From Malaciobacter molluscorum LMG 25693 (GTDB lineage: Bacteria > Campylobacterota > Campylobacteria > Campylobacterales > Arcobacteraceae): a stretch of DNA of 64,000 bases. The stretch lies in the NCBI RefSeq assembly GCF_003544935.1, contig NZ_CP032098.1, forward strand, positions 2,356,001 through 2,420,000, read 5' to 3'. Within the stretch, counting starts at the first letter, position 1. Each line of letters starts with the position of its first letter. The position numbers were made by a program, and so were the translations under genes. The notes beneath the pieces were generated by a model, which saw nothing but the letters and a program-made list of their open reading frames with translations, searched no databases and was not told the DNA's origin. Positions 19,292-29,200 of the stretch are shown piece by piece.

Positions 19292-20458
19292 ATGAATTTA
19301 CATGAATATCAAGCAAAAAATCTATTTAGAAAATATAATATTCCTACTACTTGTGGAAAACTTTTAACTCATAGTTCACAACTTGATGATATTTTTGAAA
19401 CATTAGGTGAAGAAAACTTAGTGATAAAAGCACAAGTTCATGCAGGTGGAAGAGGAAAAGCTGGTGGAGTTGTACTTACTAAAAATAAAAAAGAAGCAAA
19501 AGAAGTTACAAATAGATTACTTGGAAGTAGATTAGTAACTTATCAAACATCAAAAGAGGGACAACCAGTAAACTCTTTATATATAGAAAAACCTTGTGAA
19601 TTTGACAAACAACTATATTTAGCTTTTGTAATAGATAGAAGTAGTCAAAGAATAACTATTATGACTTCTGCTGAAGGTGGAATTGAAATAGAAGAAGTTG
19701 CAAAAAATGACCCTAAAAAGATTCTAAAAAGTAAGATAAATCCAGTTGTTGGAATTATGCCTTATCAATGTAGACAAATTGCATTTGATTTAGGTTTAGA
19801 TGACCACCAAGTAAAACAGATGATTCCACTTTTACAAAATATGTATAAAATGTTTTTAAATAATGATTTATCACTAATAGAAGTAAACCCTTTAGTTATC
19901 ACAAAACATGGTGATTTAGTATGTTTAGATGGAAAAGTTCAAGTTGATAATTCAGCACTTTTTAGACAAAAAAAATTAAATGAAATTAGAGATGAAACAC
20001 AAGAAGATGCAAGAGAACTTCAAGCAGAAAAGATGCAATTAAATTATGTTTCACTTGATGGAAATATCGGTTGTATGGTTAATGGTGCAGGTTTAGCAAT
20101 GGCAACAATGGATTTAATCAAAACATATGGAGGAGAGCCTGCAAACTTTTTAGATGTGGGTGGTAGTACAAATGAACAAAGAGTTATTGAAGCATTTAAA
20201 ATTATACTTTCAGATAAAAAAGTAAATGGTATTCTAATTAATATATTTGGTGGAATTGTAAGATGTGATGTAATTGCTAATGGTATTATTGCAGCTGTTG
20301 ACAAAATGGATATGAATATTCCACTTGTAGTTAGACTTGAAGGTACAAATGCAAAAGAGGGTCTTAAACTAATAAGAGAATCTGGATTAAATATTGTTGA
20401 AGAGCAAGATTTAGATAAAGCAACTAAAAAAATTATTGAATTAACAAAAGGGAACTAA
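19292..20458 (+). CDS. sucC: Succinate-CoA ligase (ADP-forming) beta subunit
   Basis: 388-residue beta subunit of succinyl-CoA synthetase, interconverting succinyl-CoA and succinate with ADP/ATP in the TCA cycle. It opens with the standard MNLHEYQAK, followed by the ATP-grasp region with [15 protein letters not shown] (about 46-60) and, near the C-terminus, the FGGIVRCD motif at about 320-327. Length equals the family norm (386-389). A GGAG site precedes the ATG. sucD begins two bases after the stop. Confidence 0.97.
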   Translation: MNLHEYQAKNLFRKYNIPTTCGKLLTHSSQLDDIFETLGEENLVIKAQVHAGGRGKAGGVVLTKNKKEAKEVTNRLLGSRLVTYQTSKEGQPVNSLYIEKPCEFDKQLYLAFVIDRSSQRITIMTSAEGGIEIEEVAKNDPKKILKSKINPVVGIMPYQCRQIAFDLGLDDHQVKQMIPLLQNMYKMFLNNDLSLIEVNPLVITKHGDLVCLDGKVQVDNSALFRQKKLNEIRDETQEDARELQAEKMQLNYVSLDGNIGCMVNGAGLAMATMDLIKTYGGEPANFLDVGGSTNEQRVIEAFKIILSDKKVNGILINIFGGIVRCDVIANGIIAAVDKMDMNIPLVVRLEGTNAKEGLKLIRESGLNIVEEQDLDKATKKIIELTKGN

Positions 20459-20460
20459 TT

Positions 20461-21333
20461 ATGGCTATTTTACTTGATGAAAATACAAAAATTATGTGTC
20501 AAGGTATGACAGGTACACAAGGTAGTTTTCATACACAAAAAGCACTTGAATATGGCACAAATATGGTTTGTGGTGTTGTTCCTAAAAAAAGAGGTTTAAC
20601 TCATCTTGGTCTTCCTATGTACAATAGTGTTAGATGTGGAATTGATTTAACAGGAGCAAATGCAAGTGTTATATATGTTCCTGCTCCTTTTTGTAAAGAC
20701 TCCATAATTGAAGCTGCAGAAAATGGTATTGAATTAATAGTTTGTATCACAGAAGGAATTCCAGTAAAAGATATGCTTGATGCAAAAGCTGCAGTTGATG
20801 CAAATGGTGCAAGATTAATAGGACCAAATTGTCCAGGTGTTATTACTCCAGGAATTGGGAAAATGGGTATTATGCCAGGAGAAATTCACAAAGTAGGAAG
20901 TGTTGGTATTGTATCTAGATCTGGGACATTAACATATGAAGCTGTTAATCAATCAACTTTAGCAGGACTTGGACAAAGTACGTGTGTTGGTATTGGTGGA
21001 GATCCTATTCCAGGAAGTGATTTTATTGATATATTAAAACTATTTGAAGAAGATAAACAAACTGAATCTATAGTTTTAATTGGTGAAATTGGTGGAACAA
21101 AAGAAGAACAAGCAGCAGAATATATTAAAAAATATATAACTAAACCTGTTGTTTCTTATATTGCTGGTGTAACGGCACCAAAAGGTAAAAGAATGGGGCA
21201 TGCAGGAGCAATTATTGATGGTGGCAGTGGAAAAGCTGAAGATAAATATAAAGCATTAGAAGCAGCTGGAGTAACTACTGTTAAAACTATTACACATATA
21301 AAAGATGCACTTTTAGAAGTTACAAAAAAATGA
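20461..21333 (+). CDS. sucD: Succinate-CoA ligase alpha subunit
   Basis: 290-residue alpha subunit which binds CoA and carries the phosphohistidine intermediate. N-terminal [12 protein letters not shown] (about 14-25) and GPNCPGVI (near 121) are CoA-domain signatures. The phosphorylated histidine is in [11 protein letters not shown] near residue 247. Length fits the family. Its stop overlaps by 4 bases (ATGA) the start of a dioxygenase-like gene, an unusual companion for sucCD. Confidence 0.97.
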   Translation: MAILLDENTKIMCQGMTGTQGSFHTQKALEYGTNMVCGVVPKKRGLTHLGLPMYNSVRCGIDLTGANASVIYVPAPFCKDSIIEAAENGIELIVCITEGIPVKDMLDAKAAVDANGARLIGPNCPGVITPGIGKMGIMPGEIHKVGSVGIVSRSGTLTYEAVNQSTLAGLGQSTCVGIGGDPIPGSDFIDILKLFEEDKQTESIVLIGEIGGTKEEQAAEYIKKYITKPVVSYIAGVTAPKGKRMGHAGAIIDGGSGKAEDKYKALEAAGVTTVKTITHIKDALLEVTKK

Positions 21334-22070
21334 AACTAACACAAGAACAAATTGAACAATTTAATAAAGATGGTTTTTTACTTATTAGAAACTTTGCAAA
21401 TAAAGAACTTTGTGATGAGATTTTGCAAAAAGCCAAAATTCATCTTGAAAATAAAGTAGAACCAATAGAGAGTGAGCAAGAGTATCAAAGAGTACAAGAC
21501 ACTACGGTTACAGTTAGAAGATTAAGACAAGTATATGATAGAGAAAAAGTATTTCAAGATTGGATGACAAATAAAGAGATTAGACCAATGTTAAAACAAC
21601 TATTAAATGATACTCCTGTTTTGACTCTAGCACACCACAATTCTATTATGACAAAAATGCCAAAAGATAGCACTAGAACTACATGGCATCAAGATAGAAG
21701 ATATTGGAATTTTGAAAATGATGATTTAATTAGTGTTTGGCTTAGCTTAGATGAAGAGTATTTAGAAAATGGTCTTTTAGAATTTATTCCAGGTTCACAT
21801 AAAATTGATTTAAAAAAAGAACAATTTGATGAAACTATAAGCTTTAAAGATGATTTACCAGAGAATAAAGAACTAATAAAAAATGCAGTTCATTATAATT
21901 TAAATAAAGGTGATATTGTTTTATTTCATTGTAAAACACTACATCATGCAAATAAAAATGAAACTAATAACGCTAAAATATCATTTGTTTATACAGTAAA
22001 AGCACAAAATAACAAATTTATAAAAAATACAAGAAGTGATTTTAAAGAAATTATATTAGAAGAGGATTAA
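21330..22070 (+). CDS. Phytanoyl-CoA dioxygenase (PhyH) family protein
   Basis: 246-residue putative Fe(II)/2-oxoglutarate-dependent oxygenase. The facial triad is partly visible: H120 and D122 in [10 protein letters not shown], and a distal histidine (H205 or H206) in [14 protein letters not shown] near 155-160 is typical of the family. Where 2-oxoglutarate-binding arginine is usual after the distal histidine, this protein has NNAKISF, so a lysine may take that role or the co-substrate site is changed. It is translationally coupled to sucD (4-base overlap). That is suggestive because these enzymes make succinate from 2-oxoglutarate, but the substrate is unknown. Confidence 0.78.
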   Translation: MKLTQEQIEQFNKDGFLLIRNFANKELCDEILQKAKIHLENKVEPIESEQEYQRVQDTTVTVRRLRQVYDREKVFQDWMTNKEIRPMLKQLLNDTPVLTLAHHNSIMTKMPKDSTRTTWHQDRRYWNFENDDLISVWLSLDEEYLENGLLEFIPGSHKIDLKKEQFDETISFKDDLPENKELIKNAVHYNLNKGDIVLFHCKTLHHANKNETNNAKISFVYTVKAQNNKFIKNTRSDFKEIILEED

Positions 22071-22089
22071 AGAGTAATTCTCTTTAATC
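22065..22089. terminator. Convergent terminator hairpin (PhyH / thioesterase)
   Basis: Perfect 10-bp stem GATTAAAGAG / CTCTTTAATC, 5-base loop, overlapping the stop codons of both converging genes. Confidence 0.6.
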
Positions 22090-22449
22090 TGGCTCTGGAA
22101 GTCCATGAGGAGTTGGTTGTTTATTATAATCTAAATTAACCATTATAACTTCATCTACAGTTACAATTACTTTATCTGTTGTTTTATTTCTTAGTTCACA
22201 CTTAACAGTAATTGATGTTCTTCCTATTTTCACAAGTTCAGTTCCAATAACTAGAATATCTCCAATATTAGCAGGATTTTCAAATCTAACTTCACTCATT
22301 TTTACTAAAGCAAGTCTTGTTGTTCCTAGTTTATTTGCAGAAAATATAATTACTTCTTCATCAATCCAAGCTAATGCTTGCCCCCCAAATAATATACCAG
22401 CTGCATTTAGATGTGGATACATAACTAATCTTTGTGTTCCATATTCCAT
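22084..22449 (-). CDS. Acyl-CoA thioesterase, hotdog fold (YciA-like)
   Basis: 121-residue single-domain hotdog thioesterase of the YciA/acyl-CoA hydrolase group, hydrolysing acyl-CoA to free acid and CoA. The family signature N-AAGILFGGQALAWIDE (about 15-31) contains the catalytic-type aspartate. RFENPANIGDILV and IGRTSITV follow as expected. The protein is slightly short of typical YciA (about 130). A GAGG ribosome site precedes the ATG. It stands apart from the NUDIX gene by 90 bases. Confidence 0.85.
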   Translation of the reverse strand: MEYGTQRLVMYPHLNAAGILFGGQALAWIDEEVIIFSANKLGTTRLALVKMSEVRFENPANIGDILVIGTELVKIGRTSITVKCELRNKTTDKVIVTVDEVIMVNLDYNKQPTPHGLPEPD

Positions 22450-22539
22450 TTTATTAACCTCATATTTAATTGGTCTATTTATATCACTTATATATTAAAT
22501 AAAAGATAAAATCTATATACTTTTAAGCTAAATTTCTAG

Positions 22540-23316
22540 TTAGATATTTTGTTGTTTAGGAAAGAATAATTCATAATCTTTTTTAAGATTTTTAAATGAC
22601 TCTAATTTTTTTGGGAAAAATCCATTATTACTTAGTGCTGCATAAATAATTTTTTTATTATATTCAAACACGTTATCATCTTGTAAAAACTCAAATACAT
22701 CTACCCATTTTGCATCTTCAATTTCAGCAGTATCTTTTATACTAATTTCATAAGTTAAAGGCTTTGCACTACATAATACATATAAATTTGACTGATCAAA
22801 TTGATGTGGATAAAAATGCCCAATACTTATAATTGAATCAAACTCTACTTTTACACCTGTTTCTTCAAAGGCTTCTCTTACAGCTGCATTTGAAATTAAT
22901 TCACCATTATCAATATGCCCACCAGGAAGCTTATATCCAACTCGTGAAACTCTCTCTTTAATAACTAAAATTTCATTAGCTTCATTTATAACTACAACAC
23001 CAACACCTAATGTATGATTTACAGCTGTTGGTATAATTGCATCATCAACTAATCTTTTTACCATAAAAACATAATCTTTTTCACAAGTATGAAATTCAAA
23101 ATTATGTTTTACAGCAGTTGGAATTAAATAGGATTTATCTATATCAATAGTTATCCAAATAAGTCTTCTTTTTTTGTTTTTTGAAATATTAATAAGATTT
23201 ATTAAATTTTTCTCAAACTCTGCATTATCAAAAGGAACTGTATCTTTTGAAATTGTTATTCCACTATATGGATCTAAAACAACTTCAAAACAACCTACAT
23301 TTTCTATATAATCCAT
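22540..23316 (-). CDS. NUDIX hydrolase with N-terminal pre-NUDIX domain
   Basis: 258-residue protein hydrolysing a nucleoside-diphosphate-linked substrate (unknown). A complete NUDIX box is visible at about residues 133-155, from GHIDNGE to REAFEETGV, with all consensus residues. About 100 residues precede it, and the arrangement with LGVGVVVINEANEILVIKE resembles the NUDT6/GFG group that carries a pre-NUDIX domain. It is the last gene of a minus-strand run with the LysE/ArgO exporter 10 bases upstream. Confidence 0.85.
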   Translation of the reverse strand: MDYIENVGCFEVVLDPYSGITISKDTVPFDNAEFEKNLINLINISKNKKRRLIWITIDIDKSYLIPTAVKHNFEFHTCEKDYVFMVKRLVDDAIIPTAVNHTLGVGVVVINEANEILVIKERVSRVGYKLPGGHIDNGELISNAAVREAFEETGVKVEFDSIISIGHFYPHQFDQSNLYVLCSAKPLTYEISIKDTAEIEDAKWVDVFEFLQDDNVFEYNKKIIYAALSNNGFFPKKLESFKNLKKDYELFFPKQQNI

Positions 23317-23326
23317 AATAAGTCAC

Positions 23327-23941
23327 TTAAAATTTAACTAAATCAACTAATGAGTAAGCAATATAAAGCATCAATATACCAATTAAAATATCTAATATTT
23401 TCCATGTAATTGGTTTCTTAAATATTGGGATTAAAAGTCTTGAAAAATATCCCAAAGATAAAAACCAAACAGCAGAAGCAGCAGAAGTTCCTAATATAAA
23501 AAATATTTTTAAATCATTTTCAATATTTGCACCAATTCCACCAATTAATAATACAGTATCTAAATAAACATGTGGATTTAGAAATGTAAACATAAAAAGC
23601 ATTGCAAATATTTTTTTTACTGGATTTGTTTTTACTTCATTATCTATTTTTAAACTCTCATTCTTAAACGCACTCTTAAAAGACAAAAATGCATAAGCAG
23701 AAAGAAAAACAATTCCAAAAATTGTAATTGCATTTATTAAAATTTGATTATCTTTTATAAAAAAACCTAAGCCTAAAACACCAACAGAAATTAAAAGAAC
23801 ATCTGAAATAATACAAAACATCACTGCTTTAAATATATGTTGTTTTAAAAGACCTAATTTTAGAATATAAGCATTTTGTGAGCCTATAGCAACAATTAAA
23901 CTAATTCCAATAAGAAATCCATGTATAAATACATCTATCAT
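23327..23941 (-). CDS. LysE/ArgO-type amino acid exporter
   Basis: 204-residue inner-membrane protein with about six hydrophobic helices. The N-terminus FLIGISLIVAIGSQNAYILK is diagnostic of the LysE/ArgO branch (export of lysine or arginine). FLNPHVYLDTVLLIGG near 120 is another family motif. The start overlaps the MarC stop by 4 bases. It lies in one run with a polar amino acid importer, so amino acid uptake and efflux genes are clustered here. Confidence 0.88.
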   Translation of the reverse strand: MIDVFIHGFLIGISLIVAIGSQNAYILKLGLLKQHIFKAVMFCIISDVLLISVGVLGLGFFIKDNQILINAITIFGIVFLSAYAFLSFKSAFKNESLKIDNEVKTNPVKKIFAMLFMFTFLNPHVYLDTVLLIGGIGANIENDLKIFFILGTSAASAVWFLSLGYFSRLLIPIFKKPITWKILDILIGILMLYIAYSLVDLVKF

Positions 23942-24561
23942 AAATAAACCTTTGTAAGACTAATAATACCTGATATAATAAATTGTATTGATAATGCACC
24001 TACTATTAAGCCCATTAATTTTGTAATTATATTTTGTCCAGTAACTCCTAACAATTTTTTTATATGAATAGAATTTTTAAAAATCAAATAAAAAATAACT
24101 GCGTTTAAACAATAAGCTAAAGAAATAGAAAAAAGATCTAAAAAAGTTTTTGCTTCATGTTTAAAAATAATAATTGTAGAGAAAAGTCCTGTCCCAAATA
24201 CAATAGGAATTGCAATAGGAATAATTGCTAATTCTTCATTTTGTTTAGCATCTTCTTCAGCTTTAAACTTTGTATTACCACTTATCATAGAAAGTGCCAT
24301 AAGTAATAAAACTAATCCACCCATAACTTTTAATGAATTAATATCTAATCCAAATACTTTTAATACAAATTCACCAGCAATTATAACTACAAAAAAAGCA
24401 ATAACTATAGTTATTGTAGTTCTTGATGCTACTTTATTTATTTCATTTTTTGTGATATTTGTACTAAGTATAGATAAAGCAAGAGCACTAATTCCAATTG
24501 GATCCATAATTGCAAAGAAAGTAATCGCTTCTTGCAAAAAAGTTGAGATAAAATCTTGCAC
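23938..24561 (-). CDS. MarC-family integral membrane protein (UPF0056)
   Basis: 207-residue membrane protein with six hydrophobic segments. The start region FFAIMDPIGISALALS (about 15-30) and the mid-region GGLVLLLMALSMISG (about 81-95) are characteristic of the MarC/YchE family. IAIPIVFGTGLFSTII near 115 corresponds to the family's P-x-x-x-GPG region in variant form. Function in the family is not settled; some members are linked to amino acid transport, which agrees with the neighbours. It begins directly behind the ABC permease stop. Confidence 0.87.
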   Translation of the reverse strand: MQDFISTFLQEAITFFAIMDPIGISALALSILSTNITKNEINKVASRTTITIVIAFFVVIIAGEFVLKVFGLDINSLKVMGGLVLLLMALSMISGNTKFKAEEDAKQNEELAIIPIAIPIVFGTGLFSTIIIFKHEAKTFLDLFSISLAYCLNAVIFYLIFKNSIHIKKLLGVTGQNIITKLMGLIVGALSIQFIISGIISLTKVYL

Positions 24562-25527
24562 CTAAGCAATCCCACCTTTTTTACTAAATTTTTTTTCTAA
24601 ATTATGACCTAAATAACTTAAAATTGATGTAATTGATAAATAAACAAGAGCTATAATTATCCAAGTTTCAAATGGAGAAAATGTATTAGCAACAATTTCT
24701 CTCCCTACTTTTGTTAAATCTGTTATTGAAATAGCAGAGACTAAAGATGAATCTTTTATTAATGCAATCATTTCACCAACTAATGTAGGTAATACTCTTT
24801 TTAAAGCTTGCGGAAATATAATATATCTCATTGCTTGGAAATGAGATATACCTAAAGAGTTAGCAGCTTCTAATTGACCTTTATCAATTGATTGAATAGC
24901 TCCTCTTAAAATCTCTGCCATATATGCACCAAAGAATATTCCAAGAGATAATACCCCAGCAATAAACCTATCTAATTCAAATATATTTGCTACAATAAAA
25001 TAAAATAGAAATATTTGTACAAGTAAAGGAGTCCCCCTTACAATAGTAATATAAACTGTTGCTATATCTCTTAAAAATACATATGATGAAAGTTTCATTA
25101 ATGCAGTGATTATTCCTATTAAATAAGTAAGAATTGCTGCAAAAAAGGAGATTTTTAATGTTACCCATAAACCCCATAAAACAGGTCCTGTTTTTGTAAC
25201 AGTTTTAGATGCAATAAAATCAAACTCATAAATATCAGAACCTAATTTATACTCAAGTTTGTATGAATCATCAATATTTAAAAATGTTTTACCATCATCA
25301 TTTTGAATATAATATTTGCCATCTTCTTTTTTTAATACTCCTCCAACAGGAGCAGTTATATTTTGTGTATCAGTATAAACAAAATATTTAGGAATTGATG
25401 TCCATTTCCATTCATAGTTCATATTTGTAGCAGCTGTATATAAGAAATACCCCACAGCTATATAAAACATAAAGGCAATAATATGCCCTAATGTTTTATT
25501 TTGTGCAAACGATTGTTTTTTACTCAT
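24562..25527 (-). CDS. Polar amino acid ABC transporter permease
   Basis: 321-residue HisM/GlnP-type permease. About 110 N-terminal residues (one helix plus a probably periplasmic segment rich in K, D and Y) precede the conserved five-helix permease core, which starts near GLWVTLKISFFAAILTYL. The coupling loop with E-AANSLGIS-x-FQAMRYIIFPQAL lies near 220-240, matching the EAA motif that docks the ATPase. It is followed by the MarC gene with no gap and preceded by the binding protein by 3 bases. Confidence 0.92.
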   Translation of the reverse strand: MSKKQSFAQNKTLGHIIAFMFYIAVGYFLYTAATNMNYEWKWTSIPKYFVYTDTQNITAPVGGVLKKEDGKYYIQNDDGKTFLNIDDSYKLEYKLGSDIYEFDFIASKTVTKTGPVLWGLWVTLKISFFAAILTYLIGIITALMKLSSYVFLRDIATVYITIVRGTPLLVQIFLFYFIVANIFELDRFIAGVLSLGIFFGAYMAEILRGAIQSIDKGQLEAANSLGISHFQAMRYIIFPQALKRVLPTLVGEMIALIKDSSLVSAISITDLTKVGREIVANTFSPFETWIIIALVYLSITSILSYLGHNLEKKFSKKGGIA

Positions 25528-25530
25528 TAT

Positions 25531-26346
25531 TTATTGAACTCTTTTTAACCAGTCTGTATTAATAAACCATTTTTCATACAGTTTTTCTTGTATATTCAAT
25601 AATTTATCATTTTTAATTTGTTTTAGAAAATTATTTAACCAGTTTAAAAAGTCTGGATCACCTTTTTTAATACCAAATGCTAAAGGCTCATAAGTTAAAG
25701 GTTTATCTAAATGAATTAATTTATTTTTACCTTTTCCATCCATAAAAATTGCATTATAAGGTTTATCATTTACAAAAGCATCTGCTCTGCCGTTTAAAAC
25801 TTCTGAAACTGCATCTACTTCCGTATCAAAAGTATTAATTTTTGCATTTTTAAAGAATTTTCTTGCAACAATCTCACCTGTTTGTCCAAGTTTTGCAGTA
25901 ATAGTGTATTTTTTATTATTTAGTTGTTTTGCATCTTTAATTTCATTTGCTAATTTTTTATTTAAAAGAACAGTTTGTCCAACTACAATATATGAATCAG
26001 AGAAATTTATTTTTAAATTTCTTTCTTGTGTAATAGTCATTCCTGCAATAATAATATCAAATTTATCAGTTAAAAGACCTGCAATAATTCCATCAAATCC
26101 TGTAGGAACAATTTTTAATTTAACACCCATTGATTTTGCCATAAATCTTGCAATATCAATATCATAACCAATTAATCTACCTTTTTTATCTTTCATCTCA
26201 AAAGGCATATATCCTGGATCTAATCCAACTCTTAATTCACCTCTTTGAATTATTTTATTTAATGTAGAGTCCTTCCATAAATCTAAATCAGCAGCAAATA
26301 CTGTAGAAGCTAAAAAAACTAACATTGTTAAAAGTATTTTCTTCAT
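25531..26346 (-). CDS. Amino acid ABC transporter periplasmic binding protein
   Basis: 271-residue family 3 solute-binding protein. It begins with a signal peptide (MKKILLTMLVFLASTVFA, cleavage near residue 18). The fold signatures RVGLDPGYMPFEMKDKKG and GYDIDIARFMAKSMGVKL (about 38-77) and FDIIIAGMTIT (near 95) are typical. Ligand probably a polar or acidic amino acid; specificity not readable. GGAG ribosome site. It lies between the ATPase and permease genes of the same importer. Confidence 0.92.
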   Translation of the reverse strand: MKKILLTMLVFLASTVFAADLDLWKDSTLNKIIQRGELRVGLDPGYMPFEMKDKKGRLIGYDIDIARFMAKSMGVKLKIVPTGFDGIIAGLLTDKFDIIIAGMTITQERNLKINFSDSYIVVGQTVLLNKKLANEIKDAKQLNNKKYTITAKLGQTGEIVARKFFKNAKINTFDTEVDAVSEVLNGRADAFVNDKPYNAIFMDGKGKNKLIHLDKPLTYEPLAFGIKKGDPDFLNWLNNFLKQIKNDKLLNIQEKLYEKWFINTDWLKRVQ

Positions 26347-26364
26347 TATCTCTCCTTATTGTGT

Positions 26365-27108
26365 TTAGTGTACTAATATTTCATTTAAAAATTTTTTTGC
26401 CCTTTGGCTTTTGGGGTTTTTAAAAAATTCTAGAGGAGTATTTTCTTCAACAATTACTCCTTGGTCCATAAATACAATTCTATCCCCTACTTCTTTTGCA
26501 AAACCCATTTCATGAGTAACACAAACTAAAGTAAAATTCTCTTTTGCCAAATCTTTCATAACAGAAAGTACATCTCCAATAGTTTCAGGGTCAAGTGCAG
26601 ATGTAGGTTCATCAAATAAAATCACTTTGGGTTTCATAGCTAGACTTCTTGCGATGGCAACTCTTTGTTTTTGACCACCACTTAAATCAGCAGGATAAGA
26701 ATTTGCTTTATCTTCAAGTTTTACTTTTCTTAAAAGCTCCATTGCAATATTTTTAGCATCACTTTTTGATATATTTTTTACTAATGTTGGAGCTATTGTA
26801 ATATTTTCTAAAATTGTAAGATGAGGGAAAAGATTAAAATGTTGAAAAACCATCCCTACTTCACTTCTTATTGCTTTTAAATTTTTTTTATTATCATGAA
26901 TATGTAAACTATCAACTATAATTTCTCCATCATCGATCTCTTCTAAACCATTTATACAACGAATTAAAGTTGATTTTCCAGAACCAGAAGGTCCGCAAAC
27001 TACAACTATTTCACCTTGTTCTACACTAAAATCAATATTTTTTAGAACATGGAAATCATCATAGTATTTATTGATTTTTTTCATCTGTATTATGTGATTG
27101 TTATGCAT
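26365..27108 (-). CDS. Amino acid ABC transporter ATP-binding protein (GlnQ-like)
   Basis: 247-residue ATPase subunit of the polar amino acid importer. Walker [10 protein letters not shown] (about 38-46), Q-loop [10 protein letters not shown] (near 87), signature [14 protein letters not shown] (near 143), Walker [14 protein letters not shown] (near 164) and switch histidine in [10 protein letters not shown] are all present. First gene of the minus-strand unit running through the binding protein, permease, MarC, exporter and NUDIX genes. Confidence 0.94.
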   Translation of the reverse strand: MHNNHIIQMKKINKYYDDFHVLKNIDFSVEQGEIVVVCGPSGSGKSTLIRCINGLEEIDDGEIIVDSLHIHDNKKNLKAIRSEVGMVFQHFNLFPHLTILENITIAPTLVKNISKSDAKNIAMELLRKVKLEDKANSYPADLSGGQKQRVAIARSLAMKPKVILFDEPTSALDPETIGDVLSVMKDLAKENFTLVCVTHEMGFAKEVGDRIVFMDQGVIVEENTPLEFFKNPKSQRAKKFLNEILVH

Positions 27109-27283
27109 TAGCTCTCTTTTTAGAAAAATAGAAACTTATATAATATTATATTATCATTTAAAGGCTAATTAATATGTGATTTTTATATAAATAATATACA
27201 ATTTTTTATTAAGTAAATTTTATGCTTTTTTTATGCAACTATTTAGTTATATAATAATTAGCAAACTAAACAAAGGAGGCGGT

Positions 27284-28396
27284 ATGAAAAATTTTTTATA
27301 TATAACTGATCAAGACGAATACACAGACCATAGTTTTATTGGTGCATTTTTTGAGAAATATTTAGGTAAATATTTAAACGTAAATATCCTATATTTTTCT
27401 CAATTTAAAACAGATTTTGAAAGAAAAGATAATCAAAGATTTATTTTACCTTTTAAATTAAGAAAAAATCTAATAGAAGAACTTGAAAAAAATCAAGTTG
27501 ATGTAAATGCTTATGATTTTATTGTTGTAAGAAATGATATTGAACTTTTGAAATATATTCTAAAGACAAAAATAAGATATAACTACAAAGTTGGATTTAG
27601 ATTATCGTTTCCAAAAAGAATTGCAAAATTACAAGAAAATGAAGCAAATAATAGTTCTACCTTTTTTGATATAATTGGAGATAAAATACAATCATATAAA
27701 GAGACAACGTTAATAAATGAATGTGATATTTTTCTTCCATCATCGAATAAGATGAAAGATGAATTTTTCCCTTCAATTAATATAAAAACATACCCTATTC
27801 CAACAGGAATTGATCCTGAAGTTTTACATAAAAATATCCAACATGTAGAAGATTTCAAAAGATTTATATATGCAGGAACACTTGACAATTTAAGAAAGTT
27901 TGAAACTATATTGGAAGCTTTTAGTGAAATTAATAATAATCTTTTTAGAATAATGATTTCAACAAAAGATCCAGAGTATGCAAAAAAGATGTTAGATAAA
28001 TATCCAAATTTAAAAAATTGTATTGAAATTTATAATGCAAAAAATAAAAATGAATTATTAGAACTAATAGCTAAAGCTGATATTGGATTATCTATTTTAC
28101 CAAATATTGCAATATTTAATACTTCTACTTCTATTAAAATTATTGATTATTATTCTAGTGCTGTTCCTTGTATTATGACAAATAATGCAAAAAACAATAC
28201 TCTTTTTAAAGATAATGAAGAGGCTTGGTTTTGTGATTTTGATAAAGATTCAATCAAATCAAAAATTGAAGAATTATTAACATTATCAAAAGATGAGATT
28301 GCAAATGTAGGAGTTAATGGACAAAAAAAACTTTTAGAAATTAGAAATTATGAAAAAATTGCACAAGATTTCGCAACTGAATTAAATCTATTATAA
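27284..28396 (+). CDS. Glycosyltransferase, GT4-like (GT-B fold)
   Basis: 370-residue probable glycosyltransferase. The ATG at 27284 is chosen because an AAAGGAGG ribosome site lies at 27272-27279; an in-frame start 51 bases upstream has none. The C-terminal half shows the GT4 pattern: PTGIDPEVL near 185, FIYAGTLDNLRKFETILEAF near 203, and STSIKIIDYYSSAVPCI near 287 where nucleotide-sugar donors bind. No signal peptide or membrane helix. Acceptor and sugar unknown; no polysaccharide cluster surrounds it, so it may act alone on a lipid or protein. Confidence 0.72.
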   Translation: MKNFLYITDQDEYTDHSFIGAFFEKYLGKYLNVNILYFSQFKTDFERKDNQRFILPFKLRKNLIEELEKNQVDVNAYDFIVVRNDIELLKYILKTKIRYNYKVGFRLSFPKRIAKLQENEANNSSTFFDIIGDKIQSYKETTLINECDIFLPSSNKMKDEFFPSINIKTYPIPTGIDPEVLHKNIQHVEDFKRFIYAGTLDNLRKFETILEAFSEINNNLFRIMISTKDPEYAKKMLDKYPNLKNCIEIYNAKNKNELLELIAKADIGLSILPNIAIFNTSTSIKIIDYYSSAVPCIMTNNAKNNTLFKDNEEAWFCDFDKDSIKSKIEELLTLSKDEIANVGVNGQKKLLEIRNYEKIAQDFATELNLL

Positions 28397-28416
28397 GAAG
28401 GGTTAATCCTTCTTAT
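28393..28416. terminator. Convergent terminator hairpin (glycosyltransferase / methyltransferase)
   Basis: 9-bp stem ATAAGAAGG / CCTTCTTAT with a 6-base loop, overlapping both stop codons. Confidence 0.5.
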
Positions 28417-29197
28417 TCCAAGAAATCATAGCCCATTGAACATACTCTTCTTTATCTTTTTGTTCATTTGTTAAACTATCATAATATATTTCTAAATTTT
28501 TTATTTCATCTTCACTTAAACTACCTATACTCCAAGAAATTGATTGAATAAATCTTTCTTTAGATGAATAAATAGTATTTCTTCCCTCACTATTAATAAA
28601 ATCTATTTTTGCATAAATTCCAAGAGAATATAATATATTTAAAATATAGATATAATCTGGTTTTTTAACAATATCTTTTTTTAAAGCATCTAATATCTCA
28701 TTACTTACGAATGAACCACCTTTTTTATAAGTAATTACGACTTTTTTATTTGCTTTTTTATTTAACTTAAGCAATGCTTCTTTCATATCTTTTACTTCCA
28801 TAGACCTAGAAGCAATAACTAAATCAGCATTTGGAACATCATCCCAATCATCATACCAAGACTTATTTATAGTAGTTATATTATTTATATTTTGTTTTTT
28901 TGCATTATCTATTAGTAACTCTAACATTTTAGAAGAGTAATCTAATGAATAAACTTTATGTAATTTTTTTGCTAATTTTAAAGATAAATTTCCAACACCA
29001 CAACCCACGTCTAATAAAGTATCAACTCCATTTAAATCTAATCTATTTAAAAACTCATCATTGTAAATAGAAGAGTGAACTCTTTCATTCATTGATGGTG
29101 CTTTATTATTCCAATCTTCACTACTTTTAGGTTTAAAAGTTGTTTTTTCTTTTTGTTTTTTATACATTTCATTAAAATCAATATCTTCAAACTTCAT
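28403..29197 (-). CDS. SAM-dependent methyltransferase
   Basis: 264-residue class I methyltransferase. Motif I LLDVGCGVGNLSLKLAKKL is at about 61-79, followed by YSLDYSSKML (motif II) and ADLVIASRS (motif IV). A 60-residue N-terminal extension (MKFEDIDFNEMYKKQ...) precedes the core. Substrate unknown. It lies 3 bases behind the BASS-family transporter gene, so the two are co-transcribed, though no functional link is evident. Confidence 0.8.
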   Translation of the reverse strand: MKFEDIDFNEMYKKQKEKTTFKPKSSEDWNNKAPSMNERVHSSIYNDEFLNRLDLNGVDTLLDVGCGVGNLSLKLAKKLHKVYSLDYSSKMLELLIDNAKKQNINNITTINKSWYDDWDDVPNADLVIASRSMEVKDMKEALLKLNKKANKKVVITYKKGGSFVSNEILDALKKDIVKKPDYIYILNILYSLGIYAKIDFINSEGRNTIYSSKERFIQSISWSIGSLSEDEIKNLEIYYDSLTNEQKDKEEYVQWAMISWNKKD

Positions 29198-29200
29198 AAA

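Noticed and set aside
27233-27283. Longer N-terminus of the glycosyltransferase (17 extra residues)
   Set aside because: The upstream ATG has no ribosome site, whereas a near-perfect AAAGGAGG precedes the ATG at 27284, and the extra residues do not resemble the family.
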